Assembly: GCF_010093815.1 (NCBI RefSeq)
Contig: NW_022985550.1
Location: 1,377,074-1,441,073 of the forward strand
DNA: 64,000 nt
From: Pseudovirgaria hyperparasitica
Taxonomy: Eukaryota; Ascomycota; Dothideomycetes; Acrospermales; Acrospermaceae
Direction: 5' to 3'
Within the stretch, counting starts at the first letter, position 1, and each line of letters starts with the position of its first letter. The notes beneath the pieces were generated by a model. That model was not told the DNA's origin. It was given only the letters and a program-made list of their open reading frames with translations, and did no database searches. Positions 47,667 through 59,429 of this stretch are shown in pieces. Both the position numbers and the translations under genes were made by a program.

Positions 47667-49141
47667 ATGGCAAAAGCTGGCGACGTGCCGCAACCAGGTC
47701 CGGCGCGACTTTCCAAGGGCGCGGGGCCTGACGAATGGCTTGCACAGGCCAAATTGTGCAGATATCTTCCAGAGGCCGACATGAAACGTCTCTGTGAGAT
47801 AGTCAAGGAGTGCTTAATGGAAGGCAAGTCATTTTGGCCTTATTCACTTCTCTATAGCTAGCAGCCTCAGTATGCACGTTTGAGGTTGCTGGGCGGCACA
47901 ACGATGTATTCGTCTCTTACTGACTGCAACACAGAGTCGAATATCCAGCCTGTAAGAACTCCAGTGACGGTGTGCGGTGATATTCATGGTCAGTTCTACG
48001 ACCTTCTCGAGCTTTTCAGGGTTGCCGGAGGCATGCCAAACGATGGCGCTCCAGCACCCCCAACCGTCCCGACCAAGACCATAAGCGCTGCAGACATAGA
48101 GCCACCGAGTACAATCAAAGATCCAAAAGCAAAGCGGAAGATGAAGAGGAGGTTTCAAGCTGATAAAAACTACACATCACCTAGTAATGCCGAAGAGTTG
48201 GAGGAGGATGCCGACGAGGAAGAAGAGGAGCAGCGGGGTAGAAGTAGGAGTGTGAGTGCCGCAAGAAGCACGATGTCGAATGAAACAGAAACATATGAGA
48301 ATGTAAAGCTTGGAGGTAACGGTCAGCAGAATTACATCTTCCTCGGGGACTTCGTCGACCGCGGTTATTTCAGTCTAGAGACATTTACATTGTTGATGTG
48401 CTTGAAGGCAAAGTAAGTTCAACATCTACCTTGACCAATCTGAACGCCGTGCTCATCATTCTCAGGTTTCCAGATCGAGTCACACTTGTTCGGGGTAACC
48501 ATGAGTCCCGTCAGATCACCCAGGTCTATGGGTTCTACGAAGAATGTCAGACGAAATACGGAAATGCCTCTGTGTGGAAAGCCTGTTGTCAAGTATTTGA
48601 CTTCTTAGCTCTCGCTGCTATAGTCGACGGGAAAGTTCTCTGCGTGCACGGCGGACTGTCACCAGAGATTCGGACCCTTGACCAGATTCGAGTTGTGGCA
48701 AGAGCTCAAGAGATACCTCATGAAGGCGCCTTCTGCGACCTTGTCTGGAGCGACCCTGAGGACGTTGACACCTGGGCCGTAAGCCCTCGTGGAGCTGGGT
48801 GGTTGTTTGGGGATAAGGTCTCGAGTGAATTTAACCACGTAAATGGTTTGCAGCTTATTGCCAGAGCGCACCAGCTGGTGAACGAAGGGTACAAGGTATG
48901 TGGACTTGGATAAATCATCATCGTGAACATGTTTTGACTGAGCATACAGTATCATTTCAAGGATAAGGATGTCGTCACTGTCTGGTCTGCGCCCAACTAC
49001 TGTTACCGATGCGGTAATGTCGCCTCGATCATGTCTCTCGGGGAGGATCTCAAACCAGACTTTACAATCTTCAGTGCCGTACCAGACAACAGACGGGCTG
49101 TACCCGCCGGGAGAGGCACAAGAGGAGAATACTTCCTCTGA
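47667..49141 (+). CDS. SIT4: Ser/Thr protein phosphatase, Sit4/PP6 catalytic subunit with large insertion
   Basis: Exons 47667-47823, 47935-48412, 48466-48895 and 48950-49141 give 418 residues, about 100 more than yeast Sit4. [25 protein letters not shown] and [16 protein letters not shown] with FSAVPD match Sit4 better than PP2A or Ppg1. The PPP metal motifs GDIHGQ, GDFVDRG and GNHE are intact and the protein ends EYFL, the usual carboxymethylation tail. Between GGMP and NYIFLGDF sits an insertion of roughly 95 residues: Pro/Lys-rich, then strongly acidic, then RS-rich. Known role: Tap42-associated PP6 phosphatase in TORC1 signalling, G1/S progression and ER-Golgi traffic. The first intron (47824-47934) uses a GC donor (GCAAGT). 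The gene is convergent with the deacetylase gene 245 bp away. Confidence 0.92.
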
Positions 49142-49386
49142 TACGTTAATGACACATTCATCGTTCTACCGGCTCATGAATTACATGCAAGGCATTTGTG
49201 TGCGCTTATGGCTCACTTGGTGTTCAGTGTTTTGATGTTTCAATCATATATCAGGTACGAATTGACCACGGCACGGATTGGTATGGCTGATGATATGTGT
49301 ATTATACCTTTTTGCTATACAGCGTATGAATAGATCCTGATGCGATGATTATCTTGCGGAGGCCGTCTCTGTATCTACAGGGGTTC

Positions 49387-50206
49387 CTAGCAACTATTTC
49401 GCCCATTACCAGTGAAATTTTGTGCTTGGTAGGCTCCCGTGGGATCTCCCAAACACTCAGCTGCGCAATCAATTAGCTTAAATACGGTCATTCAAGTAGC
49501 CGGAATACTTACCCACTGTCACCAGCTTCAAGTTGTTCTGTTTGGCCCAGTTGATCAACCACGGGGTCAGCTGATTCACAGTCGTTGCATACGTCTCATG
49601 CATCAACGGAATATGACCATTTCCACCCGCGCCCACCGCCGTAAACTTCGCCTCGCTCTGCGCCACAGTCTTCCCATTCCAATCCTCCGAGTCCACATCG
49701 TCAGTAATGACCCTGTACCCCAGCGTCTTCATTGTGCCCAGCACACTGCCGCCCGTAGCCAGATACGGCGGGCGCATATAAGTCGGCTTCCTGCCCACTA
49801 TATTCACAAACGCCTGCTCGAGCTGCTGCATCTCCGCAGTCAGCTGCGCCGGCGTCAGCGAGCCAAAGTTCTGCGGATGCGTCCATGTGTGGGACGCGAG
49901 CTGGTGGCCGCTGGCAAACGCGGACTTGATGGCTGCGGCCTGCGCGTAGATGCAGCCGTACAGTGTGCCGGTGAGGAAGAAGGTGGCCTTTGCGCCGCCG
50001 GCGTTGAGCGTGTTGACGAGCGTCTGCGTGTATTGGTAGGGCCCGTCGTCGTAGGCGAGGGCGAGTTGGCCTGGTGAGGTGCAGGTTGTGATGATGACGC
50101 CGGCGGCTGGACCGGCGCGTTTGTATTCTTCGAGGGGGTCTGGGACGGGGATGGCGAGGGCTGTGAGGGCGAGGAGTGATGCGGTTGTGAGGAGTGAGAG
50201 ATACAT
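49387..50206 (-). CDS. Secreted polysaccharide (chitin) deacetylase, CE4 family
   Basis: Two exons (50206-49513, 49460-49387) with a 52-bp intron give 255 residues. The N terminus MYLSLLTTASLLALTALAIP is a clear signal peptide. The NodB-homology motifs are intact: LAYDDGPY (catalytic base and metal Asp), SHTWTHP (metal His pair), MRPPY, DDVDSEDW and LMHET. Known role: zinc- or cobalt-dependent N-deacetylation of chitin or related polymers, used to build chitosan in the wall or to mask chitin from host chitinases. There is no chitin-binding LysM or CBM18 module and no GPI signal, so it is a single-domain secreted enzyme. The ATG at 50206 is the only one before the signal peptide. The coding part is GC-rich compared with its flanks. 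Substrate (chitin versus xylan) is inferred. Confidence 0.93.
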
Positions 50207-51944
50207 ATCGATTGCTACTGGGTGAGTGTTCAGGGGGGTTTGGGATGTGGATGTGATTGTTCTGACGATTGGGACCACTTCAGAAGTAGTCCAGAGGCAG
50301 TTCTATATGTATCTCGAAATACGTCGTGCTTTCTTCCATTAATGCTTGCTGCAGGACTGCATCATGTAATGCATCTGGAGCATGTCATTCACAAATGAAC
50401 TAAGAGCATATCCCGGGCCTTGCGTCCGTCGGATTCATTTAGCCGTGTGGTTATATCCAAGCACCAATATAGCTCGACACACCAGATATGTCATCTGCTA
50501 GTGGGATTACAGTGTACCTACGCAAGTAGTGGAGATGGCCTGCAATTAGCCTAAAAGGCGATCTGCTAAATCGCAAATTCCAGGACTCCCGCGGATCAAC
50601 AGGATTCTGAGCTTTGCAGGAGTCCAGTAATATATATATATAGACCAACCATGTACCACGATGATAATTCTCTTGATATACCTTCTCAACCATATTGATC
50701 TCGAAACAGACTGCGTCCGAGGTTATTGGTTAAACGATATAATAATAATACTAATAATAATGTAAAGCTTGGTAGACTAGTAATACAGTACTCTACAGCC
50801 CCGTGCTTCCTCTAGTCTAAGTTATAAATATCTAAGAGAAAACTGTAGAGGTAAACATATCCTTCCATCCTTTTATTACAGATTCTGTCCATATCTTGCA
50901 TGATGCTGTTGGATATGAGCTTGCATATCAACATATTCCGGCATATACCAACATATTTCCGGTATATACCGACATATTCCGCCATATGTCGGCTGTGCGG
51001 TTCAACGATATACACTTTTCATAATTACCATTTTGAGACCTGCTGGAGCCAATGAGGATCGAGTCTGCTTTGGAAAGAAAACAATGAATAGCGGGGAGGG
51101 GGGAGGGGGGCGCGCCGGGCAGGGGCAAGCTCCAGATTGCCACAGCATTGCTTGCTTGTTCACTTGCGGCGGGCCGCTCCTGCCTATTCAGAGATGTTGT
51201 TTCACGTTATATGTCACATGGTCGTGCGTCAGTCGCTATTGACGAGTCTATTGCTTGTCATGTTCTATAGAATCAGTGGTTGAGTCACCAACACTCCGAT
51301 GGGATGTTATTTAGTGGCCAGCGACGAGGATTTTGATACTATCAGTTCGTTCTAGTCCTCTTGAATGAAAGTGGGATGATGGAGCACATTGTGAGTACTA
51401 TTACGTATGAGAGCATCACGTCCATGGGGACGCATCATGAGGCTCAAACCCCTCACATATGACAGGATGGTTCGGCAGACGTGAAGACTGTAACAGAGCA
51501 TGGCAGCAGAATAGATCAACATGGAGCAAGCATAATAGCTCTTTTCACTGGTCATTACTCAGTCTTCAGACTCCTCAGTCTACCCTTACTATTGTTTTAA
51601 CATATCAGCAGGACTATTGTGAAGGGCATGTTATGCTTCCAATAAGGACCGGCTTTCTTCCTGTATCCCTCCACCCGCATTGGCGGTGTGCGACGAAGAG
51701 GTTTATTGAATAGGGCATGACGGGACCCATTCACTCGAAAGCTGCCAGCCAGATTTGGCCAGCTAGTTGTATATCATGAAGCTTCCTGTCTTATCTCTAC
51801 GAAGTTCCTCAACACCCATTTCTTGTCTTCGAGCCATACTCGAAGCTTCCAGTTTCTGATCACCTTTGCTACTACTAAAGACTCACATCCATCTTCCGAA
51901 TCCATATCTCTCTCATCTGTCGTGCGTGTTATTATTCATCAACC
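50207..51944. promoter_or_regulatory. Divergent upstream region, deacetylase / poly-Asn protein
   Basis: This 1.7-kb AT-rich stretch separates divergent starts. It contains a short TA run near 50633, an ATA run near 50735-50760, and a three-copy repeat at 50931-50992. A GC-rich, G-run segment sits near 51092-51125. No gene was recognised. Confidence 0.5.
50931..50992. repeat. Three tandem copies of a 20-21-bp unit
   Basis: Copies at 50931-50950, 50951-50971 and 50972-50992 share ACATATTCCGGCATATACC with a few changes. The middle copy contains the palindrome GGTATATACC. Confidence 0.85.
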
Positions 51945-52937
51945 ATGGGTCACAATCAGACAGCTTCAGTCCCCCTCAAGACTCCCCAGCCAGTCGAGAA
52001 GAAAGATTCGACACCCAAGCCTGTCATCCGCATGCCAATCCGAAAATCAGGAGTGCAGATCACCTACCCAGGCCAACTCCCCCCGAATGCACCGAAAGGA
52101 GCAATCGTAGCACCAAGACTGCCACCCCTATTTGCGATCAGAGCTTCGCATATCCCAACAACTCAAGCAATAGAACCCCATACCAATGCCCAAGATGCTC
52201 TAGAAATTCTGGAGCGCATCCAAAACACACCCCTGAAAGACCTTACCATGCGAGACCGCCACGACCTCGTCCGAGGCCCCAAGGTCTCCATCTGTCTTCG
52301 CACGCAGGGCAAAGTCTACATCATGCGCAACATCCCGCGCGCCATGCTGATGTATTTCTCCGAGCTTGCCCGCGAAAGACTGCGGTGCCCCGCCATCATA
52401 TCTCTAGACATCGAGGGTGGCGAGACCGGTGTGCTGGGCAAGTTAATCGAGTACTTTGATCGCACATGCCGGACGAAGAGTGCTTTCAACATGCCTTTGC
52501 CAGAGAAGCTCGCGGATGGTATCAAGCTGTGGGTCATGGCGGGCAGGATCAAAGCGCATGAGACCGATGGTATGCTCAAGAGATCGATATACGCGCGGCT
52601 CGCAGCCTTTGCATTCGACATGGAGGATGTTGCGGCTATTGACAAGCAGTCAAGGTGTCAGGTATTGTTCAACCATGCCATGCACAAAGTCGCGCATCTG
52701 GTGCACCAGAATGAAGGATTTCCCGTACTACAGCAAGCTGCCTTTTTGAAGTTCCTGGAGATGCATCCGCGGGTCCGGCTTGCCATTTTCGAGATCAACG
52801 AGCACAAGAAGCCGGCCAAGCTGGACAGGCTGGTGTGGTGGAAGCGAGACCATAGTGCATGTCCGAAAGGATGTGAGCATAGCAAAACGCCGGAGTCTGA
52901 ACTATTGCAAAGTGGTGGAAATCAAGTCCGGCTGGCC

Positions 52938-53031
<94 letters not shown>

Positions 53032-53042
53032 NNNNNNNNNNC

Positions 53043-53136
<94 letters not shown>

Positions 53137-53459
53137 GCAATGCGAAGTCCAAAACGGCGCCTCAAATCAAGTCCACACTTGCCCCTCCGGCTTCTCCACA
53201 GACCATGACAGCGAAGACAATCACTTTCGGTAGCTTGGTGACTGTCAGACTCCCACCTGCCACCAAAACTCGAGTTCAACCCCCAGTGACGCCTTTGTCA
53301 CCGTTCCCTGACTTCGCTGCTGTCGACCAAAACAAGCTCATAATACCGGATCATGGTATTGATAATAGTGACAATAGTGACAGTAGTGAAAGCTCGGGCT
53401 GGGTGAAAGTATCGGGGAAGGGAATGTCCTGGGCAGATATCGTCGAGGGCGATATATGA
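51945..53459 (+). CDS. Unrecognised protein with long poly-asparagine tract
   Basis: A single open frame of about 504 residues starts MGHNQTASVPLK. I do not recognise the family. A Pro/Lys-rich N terminus (1-65) is followed by a predicted folded region (about 85-320) with KVSICLRTQGKVYIM, MLMYFSELARERLR, LDIEGGETGVLGKLIEYFD and WVMAGRIKAHE. Its beta-strand then helix order and the ELARERL and LIEYF spacing faintly resemble a fungal BTB/POZ-like fold; this is a weak guess. From 52938 to about 53135 the DNA is an uninterrupted AAC repeat coding for Asn, broken by a 10-N gap across which the frame is kept. The C-terminal part ends with a Ser/Asp run and WVKVSGKGMSWADIVEGD. The tail SWADIVEGD is typical of many fungal proteins of unknown function. 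Expression is unproven, but non-repeat codon use looks coding. Confidence 0.75.
52938..53135 (+). repeat. AAC trinucleotide repeat (poly-Asn coding)
   Basis: A pure AAC array lies inside the open frame and contains a 10-N gap at 53032-53041. True length is unknown. Confidence 0.97.
53032..53041. other. Assembly gap (10 N)
   Basis: Ten unknown bases inside the AAC repeat. Confidence 0.99.
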
Positions 53460-54758
53460 AGACCGTGACGGAAGGAAGGGAGAGAGTGAGAGAGATAAGA
53501 TGACGATCGTTGAACAATTGTCGATGTTATACCGCAAGGACGCAATATAATTGGACGGCAGGTCCGGCAGTTGAAATCCTTTGCCAAGACCACCAACCGG
53601 CACTTTTCTTGGACGTTTTGTTAGGATTTCGGGACTTTGAGATTCTGAATTGAGGCTTCACGACAGGCGAGGCGTAAACCATTAGTCAGACTTCCTATTG
53701 CTGTAGCGGGTGGAATAGCTTGCGACCCACATTGTGCAATTCGCTGTTGTTTCACAAGACAGATCGCTTTTCCTTCTTGTCGTACCTTGCTACTGAAGCC
53801 CACACAATAAACACTGTGTTCCCGTATGTCTCCAAGCCCATCAATCCTGCGTCATATGTGGTGTTGCTACGGGTACCGACTGACAACGAGCCATTCTAAT
53901 CGCATAGCGAGCTAGTATCATCAATAGAGTACTTAGACTTAAACGGTGATCCCAGAGGTGTCGAGAACATACGAGGAGCAAGAATAGGAACATCGAGCTG
54001 CATTGTCTAGTACGCATCGGTGTATATCAAATGGCAGATATGGAAGATAGTAACATCAAGAAACGAAATCATCTTCCTTTCTCAAGTTGGCCGTAGGCTC
54101 CATCCACTGCGTGGGGAGTACGGATAGATGGTAAATATTACATGGTGTAGGTATACAATGCCAACCCTTTCTGGGCATCTTTTATCTGTACAAAAGCCGC
54201 TACTGCGGCAGCAGGAAATCTCTTTTGTCGAGCGCGGCCAAACCCTGCGCTGATTCCCTAGATGTGAATGTGATGTGGGTGAACAAAAGAAATGCTAGGT
54301 GGTAAAACTTCGAAGTGTTCCGCTCCACCCTGTAAATAAAATGCCGCAGATAGTAGCTGAAAGCAGTGGTCTAAGAGGTATCGCCGGGTAGAACAATCTG
54401 GGTAGATGTAGTTGAAAATGAGAACGCAGCTAGGTCTCATGATGACCTGCTTGGGTATGAGGCACTAACAAAGGGAATCGACAAAGGAAACGAGGCCACA
54501 AAGCTATGCTGGAGGAATCGATACCAGGATGCGCCATGGAAATCGTTCGAGAAGAAAATGAAGTAAAGTTGTTAATGAGAGGTTGGAGTCCGGCCGTAAG
54601 TCGGACTCGGCGTGACAAGACTCCTACTGTAGTAGAAGACGGAACGCCTACGGAACGCCGCACCAGATGCTACATGTGAGACGCGACGTGGGAATGCTCA
54701 TGCAAAGCCGTGCCAGACGGTGTGTGCTGTGAAGCTAATTGAACTAGATTGTTCACAG
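53460..54758. other. Intergenic, convergent 3' ends
   Basis: This 1.3-kb stretch lies between the stops of the poly-Asn protein (+) and the Ime2-like kinase (-). Small open frames have no recognisable product. No repeat or RNA was recognised. Confidence 0.5.
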
Positions 54759-57205
54759 CTAGCGGTAGTGTGAGCCAGCGGCAAAGATACTTGCACTTGC
54801 GGTCGCTGCCCAGTCATTTTCGTCGTATGGTGGCGTTGGCCACTTGCTGACAGTCTCATGGTTTTGCGGTGGAGTCTTATGATTATGAATGGTCATTGGT
54901 TTGGTGGGAGTCGTGCAGCAGTCGTGTCCGAAACTGACCTCATTCCGGTTCGCTGAGTGAGAAGGTGTCATATACGAGGCCGCAGGACCTTGTTCAGACA
55001 TTGTATGCGACATGGCTGGGCGTGTTGGCTCATGGGTACCTGGCTTCTGGTGCGAGTGACGGTCAAGACGGCTGGCAGCTTTGTGTGCAGACGTCAACGC
55101 TTCGTCCAGGAGTTCTTCCTCTTCATCTGGTGTTTCATAGCGATGCGTTGGGCCAGGATGCTTCAACGCACGACGAGTGCGACTTGATACCGGAGCACTC
55201 CCATTTGCCACGGGAGGAGGACCGCCGATAGCAGGTTGTTGATGTGGTACAGAATGGTGACGCTTCAGCATGGGATTACTAACAGCCTTTGGTAGCGCCG
55301 CAGCATTTGCTTGAGCAGCCACATCGAGGCTGTATCGTACGCTTTGCAGGGCTTTGTCGAGCTCAGACAAGTCGTTCTGCTGAGGCTGGACGTTGTTGAC
55401 AGCCTGGGAAGTCTCGACAACCATGGATTGCCGGTTGCTAAGATTACCCCAAGGTGCACAACCAGCGCTCGCCTCAATGTCGTCCGAGTTGGGAGACATT
55501 GGGGTCTGATAACGGCCCGAGAATCTCCGAGCACGCTTTCGTAGATGTGAGAAGAAGCCTTCCTTGTGACTGCTTGGGGGTGACATCACGCGGGATTGGC
55601 CATTCAGAGCCCGCTCAGCTTCCTGACGATGGTGATCCGCATAGTGATTGTGCGACTGGACCGATAGCTGGCGTCCAATCTTTTTAGAACCCTTTTCGTC
55701 GACTTCACCTGGTCGCACATTGGCTTGGGCAGTGACAGCAGCAGAGAGAGGTGAGACTGGTCGAATCGATGGTAAGATTGGCATCGGCGCAGCATTGTTG
55801 GGCATGCCGTTTGTCCAGGTAGCACGTTTACTTGCGCTTGGGCGAACTTTCGTCGCAGATGAAGTCGACTCTGGAGCCTGCACATGCACTGGTGATGGAT
55901 TTGGTGACAGAGGTCCCGTGATTGGATTGTGCTGTGGGACGGCTGGTGCGCTTTCGCGGGCGACTAGAGAACGTCTGAACCAAGAAGCCTTCATTCCGTC
56001 ACTGCGGAGATCTGTGCTGCTAATGTCAGAGTGTTTGCGGCCAAGTAGTCGTGAAGCTGACGATTTCGGTCTCAGAGGATCGTAGGCGTCGGCGAAGTAA
56101 GGGTGTCCCAGGGCCTGGGACGATGTAGGTCGACGGGCGGGATCCCACATCAGACACCATGTTACGAAGTTTGCCAGGTCGGAAGGCCATTGCGGCGTAG
56201 ACAGAATCGTCTCCATTGAGTGAGGCGCCATTTTCGGGAATGAGAAACCAAGCTTTTGAGCCAGCTTGACCCCGTCTTTCCATTCTCCACCGCCCACTTC
56301 GACATTCTGTTTGTTAACCCATCTCCCCGGACTTCCCATAATCTCACAAACCCTCCAGACTTGATCAACTTCGTTGCTACCAGGGAAGAGTGGCTTTAAT
56401 GTTGCAATTTCCACGGCCATAGCACCAATGGCCCACACATCGACTGGCGCGGAATATTCACCGGCTCGTAGAAGTACTTCTGGTGCCCTGTACCATCTTG
56501 TTGAGACATAAGTCGTATATGGAAGTTTGGAATGAGTTTCTCGGGCAAGACCAAAATCTGCAATCTTGATTGTGTATGATGGTGGTGTGGAAGGTGGCGT
56601 GACAAGGGCTGAGTATCTCCGGAAAGCGCTTCCTGAGTCCGACTGTGCGGATGTGGATACAAGAATGTTCTCTGGTTTGATATCACGGTGGAAAAAGTCG
56701 TGGTGGTGAATATGTTCCAGTCCAGACATGATTTGGAACAAAATGCTCTTCACACTGCTTCCATCAAGTGGCTTGTGATCTCGCGCCTTCATCAGTTGGT
56801 AAAGGTTTCCGTCCATATATTCCATGGAGATGTGGAGCTTCTTGCTGTAAGGGTCGAGGAAAATATCGAGAGCAGGAACAAGGTGAACATGACTTGGCAG
56901 AGTTCGTAGAAAGATGACTTCTCTGAGTTCTAGACATTGGTTGAAGTGCTCGAATGTCTTCTTCATGGTTTTGATGGCTACCTGAATCAAGAGTTAGTGA
57001 AGTTCCGAATTGCTTCAAGGTCGAAGCATACTAGTGAACCTCTGCGTGCTACATGCGATCCAGCGCTGCGAACACGTCCTAAAACAACACTACCAAAGCT
57101 TCCATCGCCAATCTCCTTCATAATCTCGTATTTGTCCTCCAGACATAGTGGTGCTCGACCACCTTGGGAGTAAACCCGGTGCGTGGGGTCAAACGCGACC
57201 GTCAT
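54759..57205 (-). CDS. IME2: Ime2/MAK/RCK-type protein kinase
   Basis: Two exons (57205-57032, 56981-54759) with a 50-bp intron give 798 residues. The kinase domain (about residues 26-350) shows glycine loop IGDGSFGSVVLG, VAIKTMKK, FFHRDIKPENIL, IADFGLARE, a TxY-type activation segment (KLPYTTYVSTRWYRAPE) and DVWAIGAMAVEIATLKPLFPG. This combination marks the RCK family (yeast Ime2, Aspergillus ImeB, Ustilago Crk1, animal MAK/ICK). About 25 Ser/Thr/Pro-rich residues are inserted between the catalytic loop and DFG. The 450-residue tail is disordered with many SP/TP sites. Known role: control of meiosis and sexual development, light and nutrient response, or hyphal growth. The ATG at 57205 precedes RVYSQGGRAPLCLEDKYEIM directly. 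Upstream is a very long gene-free region. Confidence 0.93.
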
Positions 57206-59332
57206 TGTGGACGTTGTGGATATAAAACCTAGGACGCGACAACGGCTCCTGTGCCCGGAGACGTGCTGTCGAAGCTATCACGTTTACTGGAAGACCGTGT
57301 AAGCGAAGCCACGCGAGACAGCAGTATCCTCAGTATGTATGACTTTGACAATCTATGAGCTCTCGGGGACCATTTCCGTTGACGGATTATCAGCGCCACC
57401 GAGCAGTCCTGTTGGTAGAGGAGTGAAGTAGGTGAGAGGAGGTCCGTTCGGATTGATGTCGATAGGAGATATGCGGAGGCCTAATTCGATGCAAGGTGTG
57501 GAAGATTTAGGAAAAGGAGCGGCAGAAGTTGGTCAAAAGAGGTGTTGATGATGAAGGTCCAAATCCACGGTAAGCGGGTGGGCTTCCGACAGGGTCTCTT
57601 TGACTAGGCGATCAAAGGAATAATAACGTCGAGACCATACCATCCGGCTGGGCGCCGTTGAGAGAGAAGAGGAGATGGTTGTGGACTGTGCGTGAGGCCA
57701 AGAGCCGTGCAGAAAAAGGAGGCTGCACAACTAATCTTCCGCGCTCGGGCATGTACTGACGGTCCGTTGGTGACTAGGCCTCGCCACTAGTCAGGTGAAT
57801 GATTCGCGAAGACGCTTGTCAGATTAAACAGTGATTGCCCTGAAAAGACCGGCGTTATTATTGTCTAGGAAGTTCGTTGATAAACGAATTGTTGAGATCG
57901 TGACTGTAAGTTCGGTGGTTCGTGGTTGAAGGGTTGAAAAGTGAGAGAGCGCGACGACAGTGTCGAGTGGGGGCAGCGCAGCCTCGTAGTAATAGGAAGA
58001 TACAACAGCAAGGGCGCAAGTAGAGCGTCTGGAAGGGGCGCACAAAGATGATACCTTTGCAGACCGGAGATCGACGAAGCCTAGTGGGCGTGGTGATGAG
58101 GCTTGGTTCGGAAAAATCTGGGGACGGAGCAAAGCGTAATGCGCTGGCAAGAGCTTCAAGGCTTGCTCGTCAGCGAGAGCACTTGTACGCAAGGTCTAGA
58201 CACAAGCTGTAGATCAGAATGGAGCGGTGTAAACGTAGACTGGGGCGGTGTAGAAGAACAGAGTGTAGTGTTTGCTGTCGTGGAAGATGCGACAGCTTTT
58301 GCAGGTTGACGTTCGAATTCGCAGTGGGAAGTAGGCTCGCCAGGATGAGCAGGGATGTCGGCCAGTTTAAAGGGGGATCCACCTGTCTGAGCAAGCTCGC
58401 GTTCCTTTTTCCCCCGAGTGTGCGCACGAGCTGTGATGAGCAACGAACAAGAAGCAGGGAGCCTGACGTGCGTGTGGATGTGTGTGTTGTTGGTGTGTGC
58501 GTGGGAGCGAGTGGTGATGAGTGGTGAGTCTTGAGAGCAGAGCTAGACGCGCTAGTCGAGGCGTGAAAAGCAGCGATTGTGAGAGGTATAGGACGCGCGC
58601 ATCGAAGGAATGGACGAGTCGCGAGATTCAAAGTGGCATTAGAGTTGAAAGAGGACAAGGCCAGGGGAAGTGGACTATGGGACGGTGGAGTGGAGCGTAA
58701 AGCGTGACGCGGATGAGGGATGAGAATGGGAATATTAGAGAGGAAATGGAAAGACAGGCTTAGACAGCGTAAGGTAGCCCGCCCGTTTCAGTGTTGCAGG
58801 AGGGCAAAGCTAGCCTCAACGCAGCAACGCGGGGGGGCTGGGGCCGCCATGTTATGGGGGGAATCTGGCCGAGTGCCTACTGAGTGGGCGCCGGCGGACG
58901 GGGCTGAGTGGAGGGAGGTCCGGGAAAGCCAGTGCTAGTCAGCCTGTGCTCACTACCCAGGGTGCCATGAATACTATTATTATTATTATAATTATCATTA
59001 TTCAGCCCAGGTGCAGGTATGTATTGCTATTGCTAGCTAGTCGGGGGTCAAATTAGGTTTGAGACTCTCGACTTTCCACGCCGTGGGATGCCTGGTCTTG
59101 ACTATTTCCACTTTCTTCTGGCCCCCAGCTGTTGCTCTGGACACTTAGCATTCAGCATTCAGCATTCAGCAGACAGTAGACAGTAGACAGGAGAACAAGT
59201 AATCATCTGCAGTAATCACCTTGCCTTGCAGTCGAGAAGTAGCATCGGGCATGTAAGGCCTGCAAAAGGGGCTGCTGTACCGCCTGCTGCACTGCTGAGG
59301 CTGCTGCTGCTGTAGGTGTGCTGCGTGCCTAC

Positions 59333-59333
<1 letters not shown>

Positions 59334-59429
<96 letters not shown>
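59334..59429 (+). repeat. TAC trinucleotide repeat, 32 copies
   Basis: A pure TAC array of 96 bp in non-coding DNA. Open frames through it (poly-Tyr, poly-Val) are artefacts. Confidence 0.97.

Noticed and set aside
52902-53279. Minus-strand poly-Val and poly-Leu frames and a plus-strand poly-Thr frame
   Set aside because: They are shadows of the AAC array inside the poly-Asn frame.
58156-58658. Minus-strand frames of up to 162 codons upstream of the Ime2-like kinase
   Set aside because: The longest has no ATG start and is low-complexity Ser/Thr/Leu, as expected from a pyrimidine-rich leader.
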